Made by a program: the position numbers and the translations under genes. From the NCBI GenBank assembly GCA_964627195.1, contig CAZVJU010000012.1, positions 1 to 36,179 of the forward strand: a DNA stretch of 36,179 nt, in the 5' to 3' direction. The notes beneath the pieces were generated by a model. The model was given only the letters and a program-made list of their open reading frames with translations. It made no database searches and was not told the origin of the DNA. The stretch is from CAZVJU01 sp964627195 (GTDB taxonomy: Bacteria > Patescibacteriota > Microgenomatia > UBA8517). Positions 15,249 to 22,479 of the stretch are shown here, in pieces. Position 1 is the first letter of the stretch, and each line of letters opens with the position of its first letter.

Positions 15249-15395
15249 TATAATACTCATACCTCGCAGGAGAAATCCTCTGAGGGAGATACTAAACTTA
15301 GAGTAAAAGAGTTTAAGAGTAAAAGAGTATAAGTATCGCACACAGGTCTTTCTTCTTATACTCTCATGCTCTCCAGCTTTTATACTCCCTAATGT
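15249..15395 (+). promoter_or_regulatory. rplK promoter and leader
   Basis: TATAAT at 15249-15254 (weak TTTAAT 16 bases upstream) would give a ~130-nt leader. It contains a 10-bp perfect stem AGAGTATAAG (15324-15333) with CTTATACTCT (15355-15364) and repeated GAGTAAAAGAG units. A second -10, TATACT (15381-15386), ends 9 bases before the ATG and could give a leaderless transcript. In many bacteria L1 represses this operon through the leader; that is a family fact, not shown here. Confidence 0.45.
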
Positions 15396-15827
15396 ATGGC
15401 TACTAAAAAAGTTAAAACAGTTGTCAAAGTCAACCTCAAAGCAGGAGAAGCAACTCCGGCTCCGCCTCTCGGTCCTGTATTGGGGCAGCAAGGTTTTGCC
15501 ATCATGGATTTTGTCAAGCAATATAACGACCAGACGAAGGATATGAAAGGCGAAGTTGTCCCTGCTGTGATAACTATTTATGAAGACAGAAGTTTCAGTT
15601 TTGAAATAAAAAAAGCGCCCGTTGCCGACATGATCAAAAAAGCGCTTGGCCTTGAAAAGGGTTCAGGCACTACCCCAAGAACCATGGTCGGAAGTTTGAC
15701 TAAGGACCAGGTCGAAAAAATTGCCAAAGAAAAAATGGCTGATTTCAATACAACCGACCTGGAAGCAGCGAAGAAAATTGTGGAGGGAACTGCAAGAAGT
15801 ATGGGAGTGAAGATCGAAGAAAAGTAA
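15396..15827 (+). CDS. rplK: Large ribosomal subunit protein uL11
   Basis: 143 residues, normal length. The N-terminal domain has KVNLKAGEATPAPPLGPVLG with the conserved proline-rich switch, then the RNA-binding C-terminal domain (KGSGTTPRTMVGSLTKDQ). uL11 forms the base of the L7/L12 stalk with uL10 at the GTPase centre. First of the rplK-rplA pair. No SD; the start follows TATACT by 9 bases. Confidence 0.96.
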   Translation: MATKKVKTVVKVNLKAGEATPAPPLGPVLGQQGFAIMDFVKQYNDQTKDMKGEVVPAVITIYEDRSFSFEIKKAPVADMIKKALGLEKGSGTTPRTMVGSLTKDQVEKIAKEKMADFNTTDLEAAKKIVEGTARSMGVKIEEK

Positions 15828-15849
15828 AACTGTAATTTTAAATGGAAAG

Positions 15850-15935
15850 GGAGCAGCGACCCTGTCCGAACGAAGTGAGGATGAACTAAGTTCAGTCGCG
15901 CTGAGGGAAAACCGCAGGTTTTCCCTGGAGAAAAA
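15850..15935 (+). promoter_or_regulatory. Structured rplK-rplA intercistronic region
   Basis: The spacer can fold into several stems: AGC-A-GCGAC with GTCGC-GCT enclosing TCC/GGA and TGAAC-TAA-GTTCA, followed by GGAAAACC-GCA-GGTTTTCC. The last stem ends just before CTGGAG, an SD 6 bases from the rplA ATG. Possible site of L1 feedback on its own synthesis; that role is inferred only. Confidence 0.45.
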
Positions 15936-16793
15936 ATGGGTAAAACAAAAACAGCATTCATAGGGGGTACACCGGACGATGAAAAAACCGGCAAGGAAGC
16001 CTATGAAGAGCGGAGAAAGAAAAAAGAAGCTGCAGCAGCTCGTGCTCTGGAATCTGAAGGGAAAAAGACAAAAGTTAAGGGTTTAGGCTTAAAAGGCGGG
16101 GAAAGAGTAAAGGTAATTGGAGGAGAACCGGAAATCGCAGTCGAAGAAGAAAAAGCTAAGGAAATTCCCGAAGCACAAGGTATTTCCCCTAAACACCCCA
16201 AACCCCCCAAATCCCGTGGTAAAAAATACCAGAAAGCTCGGATGAAAATTGACAGAAATAAAACTTATCCCATTTCCGAAGCGATAAAGCTTGTTAAAGA
16301 AACATCTTATTCAAAATTCGCCGGAACAATGGAGCTGCACTTCACGACCAAAAAGGTAGGTCTGTCGGCAAATATAACTCTTCCTCACTGGGAAGGCAAA
16401 GCAAAAAAGATCGAGATTGCCAGTGATGAAACTATCGACAAGTTGAAAAAAGGCAAGATCGACTTTGATATGCTTCTGGCGACCGCCGAGATGATGCCAA
16501 AACTTGTCCCCTTTGCACGAGTTCTGGGACCCAAGGGCTTGATGCCAAATCCAAAAAACGGAACTCTGATCAAAGATAAAAAGGAAGCTGCAAAGTTTTC
16601 GGGAAATTCATTTAACCTTAAAACTGAAAAGGAAGCGCCTGTCATTCACACTGTAATCGGCAAGACAAGTCAGAGCGACAAAGATCTGGAAGAAAATATT
16701 CAAACAATTTTTGATGCAGTAAGCACAAAACAAATTCTCAAAGCCTATCTCAAATCCACCATGTCGCCGAGTGTAAAGTTAGCTATTTCCTGA
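15936..16793 (+). CDS. rplA: Large ribosomal subunit protein uL1 with long N-terminal extension
   Basis: 285 residues against about 230 for typical uL1. Residues 1-100 are a Lys/Glu/Ala-rich, probably disordered extension; the uL1 fold begins at about KARMKIDRNKTYPISEAIKL. Core features include TMELHFTTKKVGLSANITLP, LGPKGLMPNPKNGTLIKD and the C-terminal IQTIFDAVSTKQILKAYLKS. uL1 binds 23S rRNA at the mobile L1 stalk near the tRNA exit site. GGAG SD 6 bases before the ATG. Ends in TGA. rplJ does not follow as it usually does; a convergent toxin gene starts 2 bases later. Confidence 0.94.
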   Translation: MGKTKTAFIGGTPDDEKTGKEAYEERRKKKEAAAARALESEGKKTKVKGLGLKGGERVKVIGGEPEIAVEEEKAKEIPEAQGISPKHPKPPKSRGKKYQKARMKIDRNKTYPISEAIKLVKETSYSKFAGTMELHFTTKKVGLSANITLPHWEGKAKKIEIASDETIDKLKKGKIDFDMLLATAEMMPKLVPFARVLGPKGLMPNPKNGTLIKDKKEAAKFSGNSFNLKTEKEAPVIHTVIGKTSQSDKDLEENIQTIFDAVSTKQILKAYLKSTMSPSVKLAIS

Positions 16794-16795
16794 AT

Positions 16796-17431
16796 TCACA
16801 CACCCAGTTTCTCTTTAGCCAAACGCAAAGATTCCTCTCTAAAAAATTTCTTTACCTCATCCCATGAAACATCGACAAGCATTTTGGGTGTAGCTGCTTC
16901 TCTTTCAGCGTCCTCAAAATAATTTAGTGCTCTAACAATTGAATACAAATGATCTTTCAAAACTTTATATTTCTGATCGTAAAAACTAAGCATTTTCTCT
17001 ATACTAAATTCCTTAGCCAAAAAAAATACATCGATAAAATCTCTCCTTGTTCCTCTATCCTCCAATGCGTTTATCTTCATTGCAGCAATATCCTTTTTCG
17101 AAGCAATCCTAATCCCCGATAAGTTTGTCGGCTCTTCCAATAATCGATACTTATAATAAAACAGGCTAAATTTTGTCTTACCAACTTTACCCATCACAGT
17201 ACGCCAAGCCTTTCTATCTTGATGAAAAGCATTATATTGAAGAAGCTCTGTACTTAATTCATCTGCATCAAATTCTTCTTGTGTAAAAAAGTCTAAATCT
17301 ACCGAGATCCGATGACCAAGCCACAAGGCCAACGCAGAACCGCCGGCTAAATAGGCATTGCTAATAACTGGTACTTTCGAGATTAGCTGTAAAGCCCGAA
17401 GTGTATCGGGGAGTATGGCTTTTGTAAACAT
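16796..17431 (-). CDS. AbiEii/AbiGii-type nucleotidyltransferase toxin
   Basis: 211 residues with the nucleotidyltransferase signature YLAGGSALALWLGHRISVDL followed by DFF: GS at 31-32 and the D45-x-D47 pair. A later RDFIDVFFLAKE segment is also typical of the family. These enzymes act as type IV-like toxins or phage abortive-infection effectors by transferring nucleotides to cellular RNA. The partner gene upstream (17383-17688) overlaps by 49 bases, the common two-gene layout. Inserted directly after rplA, convergent, with only 2 bases between stops. Confidence 0.82.
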   Translation of the reverse strand: MFTKAILPDTLRALQLISKVPVISNAYLAGGSALALWLGHRISVDLDFFTQEEFDADELSTELLQYNAFHQDRKAWRTVMGKVGKTKFSLFYYKYRLLEEPTNLSGIRIASKKDIAAMKINALEDRGTRRDFIDVFFLAKEFSIEKMLSFYDQKYKVLKDHLYSIVRALNYFEDAEREAATPKMLVDVSWDEVKKFFREESLRLAKEKLGV

Positions 17432-17688
17432 GGTATCTCATCCTTCTCGAGCTCAAGAAAGTCCGCCCAAAAATTAGCAGTGACTCTTGAGAGATCCCGA
17501 GTAGTTTTTAAGACTTCTTTAATTTTTTCGGTTCCGTATGTATCTATAAGCCAGACAATTGCGCTGGTGTTACCCCGATCAAGAACACGCTTAGTAATCA
17601 GAAAGGAGTGCTCATTAGAATCTAATTTATTAAAATCCACATCCCAGAAATAAGAACGGAAGGATTCCGGGAGTTTTGTAGCCTTCAT
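17383..17688 (-). CDS. DUF6922-like partner of AbiEii toxin
   Basis: 101 residues. The pattern LPESFRSYFWDVDFNKLD ... HSFLITKRVLDRGN ... TRDLSRVTANFWADFL matches small proteins that I recall as DUF6922, found just upstream of AbiEii-type toxins. They are presumed antitoxins or regulators. Overlaps the toxin start by 49 bases, so the two are translationally coupled. Mechanism unknown. Confidence 0.7.
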   Translation of the reverse strand: MKATKLPESFRSYFWDVDFNKLDSNEHSFLITKRVLDRGNTSAIVWLIDTYGTEKIKEVLKTTRDLSRVTANFWADFLELEKDEIPCLQKPYSPIHFGLYS

Positions 17689-17784
17689 AGCCTAAAGTAT
17701 ACCATACAGTCTGTGGATCAGCCGGCACACGTAAGTTCTAAAAACGATTGCAACCCCTAGTATAGCTTCAGGTACCATACCTCC

Positions 17785-17961
17785 ATGGAAATTAGAATGG
17801 AGGTGGGTAAAATACCAAAATACAGAAACTTGAGTAAAACTGAACGGATATTAATTGCTCAGTGGAAAGATCTTGGTAAATCCAATAAGCGGATTGCAAG
17901 AGAGCTTGGAAGAAACGTTTCAACCATGGGCCGTGAGCTGAAGAGAATGACTCAAATATAA
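17785..17961 (+). pseudogene. IS30-family transposase N-terminal fragment
   Basis: 58 residues: LSKTERILIAQWKDLGKSNK followed by RIARELGRNVSTMGRELKR, the helix-turn-helix that IS30 transposases use to bind their ends. The reading frame then runs into a repeat and stops at a TAA formed by it. No DDE catalytic domain follows. The IS30 gene appears cut by insertion of the RAYT2 element. A CCTCCAT/ATGGAGG hairpin overlaps its start. Confidence 0.7.
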
Positions 17962-17994
17962 CACCTCGTCAAATATAACACCTCGGAGGTGTTA
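17960..17994. repeat. RAYT2 left inverted repeat
   Basis: Outer AACACCTC (17960-17967) plus core AACACCTC-G-GAGGTGTT (17977-17993), an 8-bp perfect stem. Confidence 0.7.
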
Positions 17995-18024
17995 CAGATA
18001 TAACACATCAGGATAAAACCGAAT

Positions 18025-18690
18025 TTATTCTAGCAGCAAATGCTTAATCGATCCTAATTTCCTTTGATAATCAGCTTGATTCATAAGGAAATTTTTATAA
18101 GTGAACTTACCTGTAAAGCTCTTTAGGACTCCCTTATTACAAATACCTGTCTTATTTTCCAAAAACTCTGGTAAAGATGAGAAAGGATATTTGTAAAGAT
18201 CCTCTAGAGTCGAAACCACATACGATGTGTAAGGGTTTAGATGAATATACCGTTGAACATGGAGAAACTGATTATCATCTTCAATTCTTACTGCCTTGAA
18301 TTGTCCCTTAAATACATGGCCATCTTTTTTCCCTTTTGTATTAATATATTTTGTAATACTGTTTTGAAATAGAGCTAAAAATTTACTTACTCCCCCGTCC
18401 ATATGCTGTTTAAGAAGTAAGTGAAAATGGTTTGGCATTAGAGTATAAGCATATATTTCAACAAATAAAGGAATAGATTTAAGCGACTCATCAATTTCTT
18501 GACGCCTATCAGTGGATGATTTTAGATAATACGCAAGTCTTAGTGGAGTATTTGTGAATCTGTAATAGCGCAAGGTTTCAATTGCTCTTTTGGAATTGCT
18601 TTTATAAGTAAAAATTGGATCTTTATTTAAAGATCTGTTGAAAACATGATAATACTCTCCTGTTATAAGAGGAGTTTTTCGTCTAGGCAT
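18025..18690 (-). CDS. REP-associated tyrosine transposase (RAYT2)
   Basis: 221 residues from ATG 18690, chosen so the protein starts MPRRKTPLITGEYYHVFNRS as its relatives do; an upstream start would add 12 unlike residues. Y1/HUH features: YHVFNR strand, HFH motif at about 88-90 (LMPNHFHLLLKQ), a Tyr helix (SITKYINTKGKKDG), then RYIHLNPYTS. The end (ADYQRKLGSIKHLLLE) is close to that of RAYT3, so these two are recent relatives and RAYT1 is more distant. Intact reading frame and framed by its own inverted repeats, so possibly active. Confidence 0.88.
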   Translation of the reverse strand: MPRRKTPLITGEYYHVFNRSLNKDPIFTYKSNSKRAIETLRYYRFTNTPLRLAYYLKSSTDRRQEIDESLKSIPLFVEIYAYTLMPNHFHLLLKQHMDGGVSKFLALFQNSITKYINTKGKKDGHVFKGQFKAVRIEDDNQFLHVQRYIHLNPYTSYVVSTLEDLYKYPFSSLPEFLENKTGICNKGVLKSFTGKFTYKNFLMNQADYQRKLGSIKHLLLE

Positions 18691-18731
18691 TATAACCAAC
18701 GTAGAGAAATAATCCCAAGGTGTCAAGGCTA

Positions 18732-18762
18732 TAACACATCCGAGGTGTTTTTCAGAGGTGTT
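18732..18762. repeat. RAYT2 right inverted repeat
   Basis: Core TAACACATCCGAGGTGTT (18732-18749) plus GAGGTGTT (18755-18762), mirror of the left end. Confidence 0.7.
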
Positions 18763-18783
18763 TTTTTCTCTTTCTTTTTAATT

Positions 18784-19056
18784 TTAACTTCTAAACGGAT
18801 TTCTATTGCAGGCTAGTTGTGCTTCTGGGTCATCTGCAGCCGAACATCTATCGTAAGTTTGTCCGGATGTTGTCCTATCCTCTTCGGCCAAAATGGGAAG
18901 CTCCGTTGCCATCTTTTCTAAATCTTGAGGATCTATCTTTCCCTTGAGTTTTTCTATATCCTGAAGTGCGTCACGAGCACTTTGTCGGGCTGTACAACTG
19001 TCAGAAATATCATCACTACCTTGGAATTGACATATCTTTATTCTATCTGCACTCAT
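18784..19056 (-). CDS. Hypothetical small acidic Cys-containing protein
   Basis: Not recognised. 90 residues with four Cys (near 9, 21, 71 and 82) and helical acidic stretches (KIDPQDLEKMATELPILAEE). No signal peptide. TACAAT and TATAAC lie 10 and 7 bases before the ATG, so it may be leaderless. Lies between RAYT2 and the Tat lipoprotein, same direction as the latter. Confidence 0.5.
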   Translation of the reverse strand: MSADRIKICQFQGSDDISDSCTARQSARDALQDIEKLKGKIDPQDLEKMATELPILAEEDRTTSGQTYDRCSAADDPEAQLACNRNPFRS

Positions 19057-19097
19057 GTTGAGTTATATTGTATGACACTATTATTTTTTAATAGGCA

Positions 19098-20819
19098 TCA
19101 CTTCAAAGATAAAATCTGCGGTTTTAATACAAGAGTGATTGACTTATCCTCCAAATCACACCATCGTAGCTGGACTATTGGTTCATTTGTACCAATATAT
19201 TCCCCCCCACTTTCGCTTTGGACAACCCAAGTAGCTCCTGGATCATGTAAATATAATCCCGATGTTTCATCATAGACATATCCGATCTGTGATCCATTAA
19301 GTGGATCTATCTTTAAGTTCGGCATACCATCTTTCTTTCCTGCATAAGTAATTTGAATTGATCCAAGTTCTACATCTTCACTAATTTCACCCACACCATG
19401 TGCGGTCATCTTTCCTAAGACAGTTGTATCCCCAACGGCAACTTGTGTCACAACATCCGTCCCCGCAGGCACAACCAATTCCAACTCGGTTGGAATACCT
19501 TTTTGTATATTCGATCCCTCCCACCCATTAGGTTCTTCAACTCGTTCCCATATGTCGATAACAGGTTCGTATAGCGAATTTCCCAATCCATCCTGGATCC
19601 CATGCAACTTACCAGGGATATCGCTATTAAATGCTTTCCATTCTGTAAATGTCATATTTGTTTTTCCCCCAGCAACCTGCTCTTCATACGACGCCGATGC
19701 TTCAGAAAGTTCTGCAGTGGCAATTCCCATGGGCGTAATTGCGTAGGACACTAGTCCGATCATCGGGAGCCATTGAATTCCTTTATTAAAAGCTTGTGCC
19801 CCTTGAAACATAGCTTTATACACATCTGGGGGAAGTCTTTGGATAAATCCATCAGGAAGCATATATTTATCAATAATGATAGGAGTATCTGGATATAACT
19901 CTTTAATAAATGCCATAACCTTCGGATCCATAGTACCTGGAACATAAATTGCTTTCATGTCTTTATAACTTAATTCTCCTTGACGAACTGTACCGCTAAT
20001 TTGATTTGGGTTTTTACTGTATTGAACATCATCAAGATCAAACTGAAGTATTACAGGAGTGTTTATCGCCTTATTAACAATTTCTCTCTCTGAAGGCGTT
20101 AAATTTTGCTGAATCTTTGCATAAAGATCCAGGCGTTGTTGATTAAACTCTAATTCAAAAAGAGACCGATTGTAAAGAACCGTCTGTTCAGTAGTTGCTT
20201 GCCCTGAAGCAACTAAGACACTCAATTCACTCACCTGTGCCTTAAGTCGTGCACTTACTTGCTGTGAAATTTCAGGGGAAAATGTACGAGTTTGGGTCAT
20301 TCTGTAAGTATAATCATTTGCCATTAAATATCCGGCTCCTTTAAATAGTCCATTGTTTGGCCGCTGTGTTGCAACCCAAAGACTTCCAGTGTCACCTTTC
20401 GGATTTAGGTAACCGTCAGGACTATTAAGTTTGTGTCTGTTGAACACAAAAAAAGAATACTTTTCACTTTCCATAAGCATCCTAAAACTCTTAATTCCAT
20501 CTGCTGCTTCTACAACACTACTGCCATAACCCAATCTCTCTAATATCTTAGGAGAAATGAGGCTCCAAGCAATAGTTCCATGATGCGAAGGAATCTTCCC
20601 TGCTGCTTCAGCTTCAGCTATTTTTGTCAATAAGTCAGGCGGTAAATTAACCCCCTTTGGAGTTTCAAATAATTTATAGGGACGACCTTCAGGAACCATT
20701 TGGTTACCCAATGATCCAAAACCATCTCCGCCAGTCGCACCACAGGCAGCCAAACCTAAACCAGCGGCTGTCAGTCCTGCCGCTTTAAGAATTTCTCTTC
20801 TATTTATTTCTTGCGTCAT
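19098..20819 (-). CDS. Tat-type lipoprotein of unknown function
   Basis: 573 residues. The N-terminus NRREILKAAGLTAAGLGLAA followed by Cys26 combines a twin-arginine motif (R7-R8) with a lipobox, so export folded by Tat and lipid anchoring are predicted. The rest is not recognised: a helical, coiled-coil-like region at about 180-250, a strand-rich centre, and a C-terminal ~110 residues (ELVVPAGTDVVTQVAVGDTT) that faintly resembles an M23-like or lipoyl-like barrel but lacks the metal-binding His residues. Its leader (20820-21009) carries tandem hairpins and a possible leader peptide. Ends in TGA. Confidence 0.6.
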   Translation of the reverse strand: MTQEINRREILKAAGLTAAGLGLAACGATGGDGFGSLGNQMVPEGRPYKLFETPKGVNLPPDLLTKIAEAEAAGKIPSHHGTIAWSLISPKILERLGYGSSVVEAADGIKSFRMLMESEKYSFFVFNRHKLNSPDGYLNPKGDTGSLWVATQRPNNGLFKGAGYLMANDYTYRMTQTRTFSPEISQQVSARLKAQVSELSVLVASGQATTEQTVLYNRSLFELEFNQQRLDLYAKIQQNLTPSEREIVNKAINTPVILQFDLDDVQYSKNPNQISGTVRQGELSYKDMKAIYVPGTMDPKVMAFIKELYPDTPIIIDKYMLPDGFIQRLPPDVYKAMFQGAQAFNKGIQWLPMIGLVSYAITPMGIATAELSEASASYEEQVAGGKTNMTFTEWKAFNSDIPGKLHGIQDGLGNSLYEPVIDIWERVEEPNGWEGSNIQKGIPTELELVVPAGTDVVTQVAVGDTTVLGKMTAHGVGEISEDVELGSIQITYAGKKDGMPNLKIDPLNGSQIGYVYDETSGLYLHDPGATWVVQSESGGEYIGTNEPIVQLRWCDLEDKSITLVLKPQILSLK

Positions 20820-20834
20820 ATCTTAAACATAAAA

Positions 20835-20894
20835 AAACCTCCATCTTTTAGGAGGTTTGGAATAAAAAATTAAACCTCCCTTATTACTGGAGGT
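20835..20894 (-). promoter_or_regulatory. Tandem CCTCC/GGAGG hairpin leader (copy 2)
   Basis: Minus-strand order: hairpin B, ACCTCC (20894-20889) with GGAGGT (20879-20874), then TTAATTTTTT; hairpin A, AAACCTCC (20858-20851) with GGAGGTTT (20842-20835), then a T-run. GGAGG is followed by exactly seven T and ATG (20830), as in copy 1. That ATG encodes only MFKI-stop, whose TGA overlaps the ATG of the lipoprotein gene at 20819, so coupled translation is likely. Confidence 0.6.
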
Positions 20895-21009
20895 AAATAA
20901 AATCAAACAAAAGAACTTTTATATTCTTGGTATTATAAGCAGAGCTTGGCCAATGAGTACACTGGTAAGCAGAGCTTGTAATTTTCTCTGCGATAAAATT
21001 ATAGGACAT
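20884..21009 (-). CDS. Possible 41-aa leader peptide
   Basis: ATG at 21009 lies 6 bases after a TATAAT, in the leaderless layout common here. It reads 41 residues (start MSYNFIAEKITSS, end FDFIYLQ) and its stop falls inside hairpin B of the leader before the lipoprotein gene. No homologue recognised; part of it is antisense to the secE-like repeat. Could be a regulatory leader ORF or chance. Confidence 0.3.
   Translation of the reverse strand: MSYNFIAEKITSSAYQCTHWPSSAYNTKNIKVLLFDFIYLQ
20933..20967 (+). repeat. 35-bp near-copy of the secE 5' end
   Basis: Matches 13726-13760 at 32 of 35 bases, all three differences being transitions. In the secE frame it reads ISRAWPMSTLV against ISKAWPMNTLV. 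Contains AAGC-AGA-GCTT and CCAATG/CACTGG stems. Confidence 0.75.
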
Positions 21010-21015
21010 GGGGGT

Positions 21016-21045
21016 ATTATACAGGAATTAAAACTACTTTTGCAA
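21016..21045 (-). promoter_or_regulatory. Promoter for the lipoprotein leader
   Basis: Minus strand TTGCAA (21045-21040), 18-base spacer, TATAAT (21021-21016). Would start the ~190-nt leader of the gene at 19098-20819. Confidence 0.55.
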
Positions 21046-21164
21046 CCAGGCGCTCATAATTCAAATATTTTTAATCCGGCTATTTTTGAAAAGTTTTTTT
21101 TGTTTCTGGTTGCAAGCTCAAAATTCCCTTCAATACAAAAGTGGCCGCAATTAGTGTATCACCC

Positions 21165-21187
21165 CTTTAAAGATCGGGTCTTTAAAG
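21165..21187. repeat. Palindrome CTTTAAAGA/TCTTTAAAG (copy 1)
   Basis: Nine-bp perfect stem with a TCGGG loop, close to the sigma-factor stop. Nearly the same palindrome occurs at 28741-28767. Confidence 0.6.
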
Positions 21188-21205
21188 CCTTCCAAAAATA
21201 GACCA

Positions 21206-22342
21206 TTAAAAATCTCCTTTGTCAGCCTGACTTAACTTTCTCAACTTATTGAGTGCATTTCTCTCAATCTGGTATACACGATTCCGGGTTATTCCCATTT
21301 TTTGCCCGATTTCTTCCAAAGTTAAAGGCTCAAGACCAATACCATAGCGCATACGTAACACCCGTTCTTCGCGTGCTGAAACTAACCCCAAACTGCCCGA
21401 AATATACTTCCTGATTTCACTTTTCATTGCTTCAGCCTCAGGGTTTAAAGTTTTGGGATTTTCGAAAAAATCCCCACGTTCCCCTTCAGTTTCTCCCCCC
21501 GCCTGCGCATTCAGGGGAATATCGTCTTCTGCAACTCTCAACAATAGCTCTACTTTCTTCGGATCAATACCTAATTCCCGCGCAATCTCTTCAATAGTAA
21601 CTTCAGGCTTTCCGCCCCTTTGCTCCAATCTCCTTTGAGTCCTAAGTATTCTATTTAAATCCCAATCTGCACGGCCCGGAAGACGCACTACTCTTCCCTG
21701 CTCGGCAATTGCACCGATTATAGCCTGGCGTATCAAAGGAGTCGCATACGTGCTAAATCTAAATCCCCTCCCCGGATTAAACGTCCAAGTAGACCGCATA
21801 AGTCCTATATTTCCCTCCTGAATTAAATCGAGGAAGGTAACTCCGCGCCCGATATATTTTTTTGCGACACTTATTACCAAGCGGGTGTTTGCGCGGAGAA
21901 GATGGTCTCTTGCCGCAAGTCCCTCATTAATTTCTTCCTGTTCCTCGGGATTTGCCCCATTAAGTTTCCCTATTTCTCCTTTATGCGTACGTAATAAACG
22001 CGCAATCTTAAAAACTTTTTCGGTTAACTGCTTTTCTTCTTCCAAAGTCAGAAGCGGAGTTTTGGTTGCAGTATTTATAGAAAGTCTCACTGTATCATCC
22101 AACCCATGATCCGAAAAATTTTCAAAACACACGCCCCCAACCTGTTTAGTTTTACCAGAGGGTAACTGAGTTAGTGGAGTTCCTGCAAATTCGGATGAAG
22201 AGGAAATGCTTAAATTAGAATCATTTCCCAAAGATATCCCGATCGCAGGATGGGCTTCTATTAGTTTTTGAGGTTGGTCAGATGGTTCTTGGTAAACCCC
22301 CAGCTCAGGATCAGGACTAATTTGCCCCATTTCCGCAGTCAT
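21206..22342 (-). CDS. RNA polymerase sigma-70 family factor with altered region 2.4
   Basis: 378 residues. A ~90-residue polar N-terminal part precedes regions 1.2 and 2 (LRANTRLVISVAKKYIGRG, LDLIQEGNIGLMRSTWTFNP, FRFSTYATPLIRQAI), region 3 (VTIEEIARELGIDPKKVELL) and region 4 (LTLEEIGQKMGITRNRVYQI followed by ERNALNKLRKL). It has the layout of a primary (RpoD/SigA) factor. The WW pair that normally follows FSTYAT and helps melt the -10 element is PL at residues 202-203; region 4.2 has TRNRVYQIE in place of TRERIRQIE. It may be a second, group-2-like factor. TAGTAT lies 7 bases before the ATG. Confidence 0.85.
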   Translation of the reverse strand: MTAEMGQISPDPELGVYQEPSDQPQKLIEAHPAIGISLGNDSNLSISSSSEFAGTPLTQLPSGKTKQVGGVCFENFSDHGLDDTVRLSINTATKTPLLTLEEEKQLTEKVFKIARLLRTHKGEIGKLNGANPEEQEEINEGLAARDHLLRANTRLVISVAKKYIGRGVTFLDLIQEGNIGLMRSTWTFNPGRGFRFSTYATPLIRQAIIGAIAEQGRVVRLPGRADWDLNRILRTQRRLEQRGGKPEVTIEEIARELGIDPKKVELLLRVAEDDIPLNAQAGGETEGERGDFFENPKTLNPEAEAMKSEIRKYISGSLGLVSAREERVLRMRYGIGLEPLTLEEIGQKMGITRNRVYQIERNALNKLRKLSQADKGDF

Positions 22343-22349
22343 TCTCGGT

Positions 22350-22355
22350 ATACTA
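22350..22355 (-). promoter_or_regulatory. -10 box of the sigma gene
   Basis: TAGTAT on the minus strand, 7 bases before the ATG at 22342; TTCTCA lies 17 bases further up. Leaderless layout. Confidence 0.4.
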
Positions 22356-22422
22356 GCAGATTTTCAAATCCGTGAGAAATTTATACATTTTTCCGCGACT
22401 GGCGCACAACGACATCGATACA

Positions 22423-22455
22423 ACCTAGGAGGTAGTTTACATTGGCACCTAGGGT
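22423..22455. repeat. RAYT3 left terminal inverted repeat
   Basis: Begins ACCTAGGAGGT and ends ACCTAGGGT; the two CCTAGG blocks pair with each other. Confidence 0.78.
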
Positions 22456-22479
22456 TGTTAAACTATGTTAAACTGAACC

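Larger units (their letters stand above)
17960..18762. mobile_element. RAYT2 element with inverted REP-like ends
   Basis: Transposase gene (18025-18690) framed by inverted repeats. Each side carries a core palindrome (left 17977-17994, AACACCTCGGAGGTGTTA; right 18732-18749, TAACACATCCGAGGTGTT) and one outer AACACCTC unit (left 17960-17967; right 18755-18762 as its complement). The symmetry of core plus outer unit defines the ends. The left end interrupts an IS30 fragment. Confidence 0.75.

Noticed and set aside
17960..18762. CRISPR-like array from repeated AACACCTC units
   Set aside because: Only two or three units per side with mirror symmetry around a transposase; no regular spacers and no cas genes.
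20953..21201. Plus-strand 82-codon ORF starting in the secE-like repeat
   Set aside because: It starts inside one repeat and ends inside another palindrome, has no promoter or SD, and shows no recognisable protein features.
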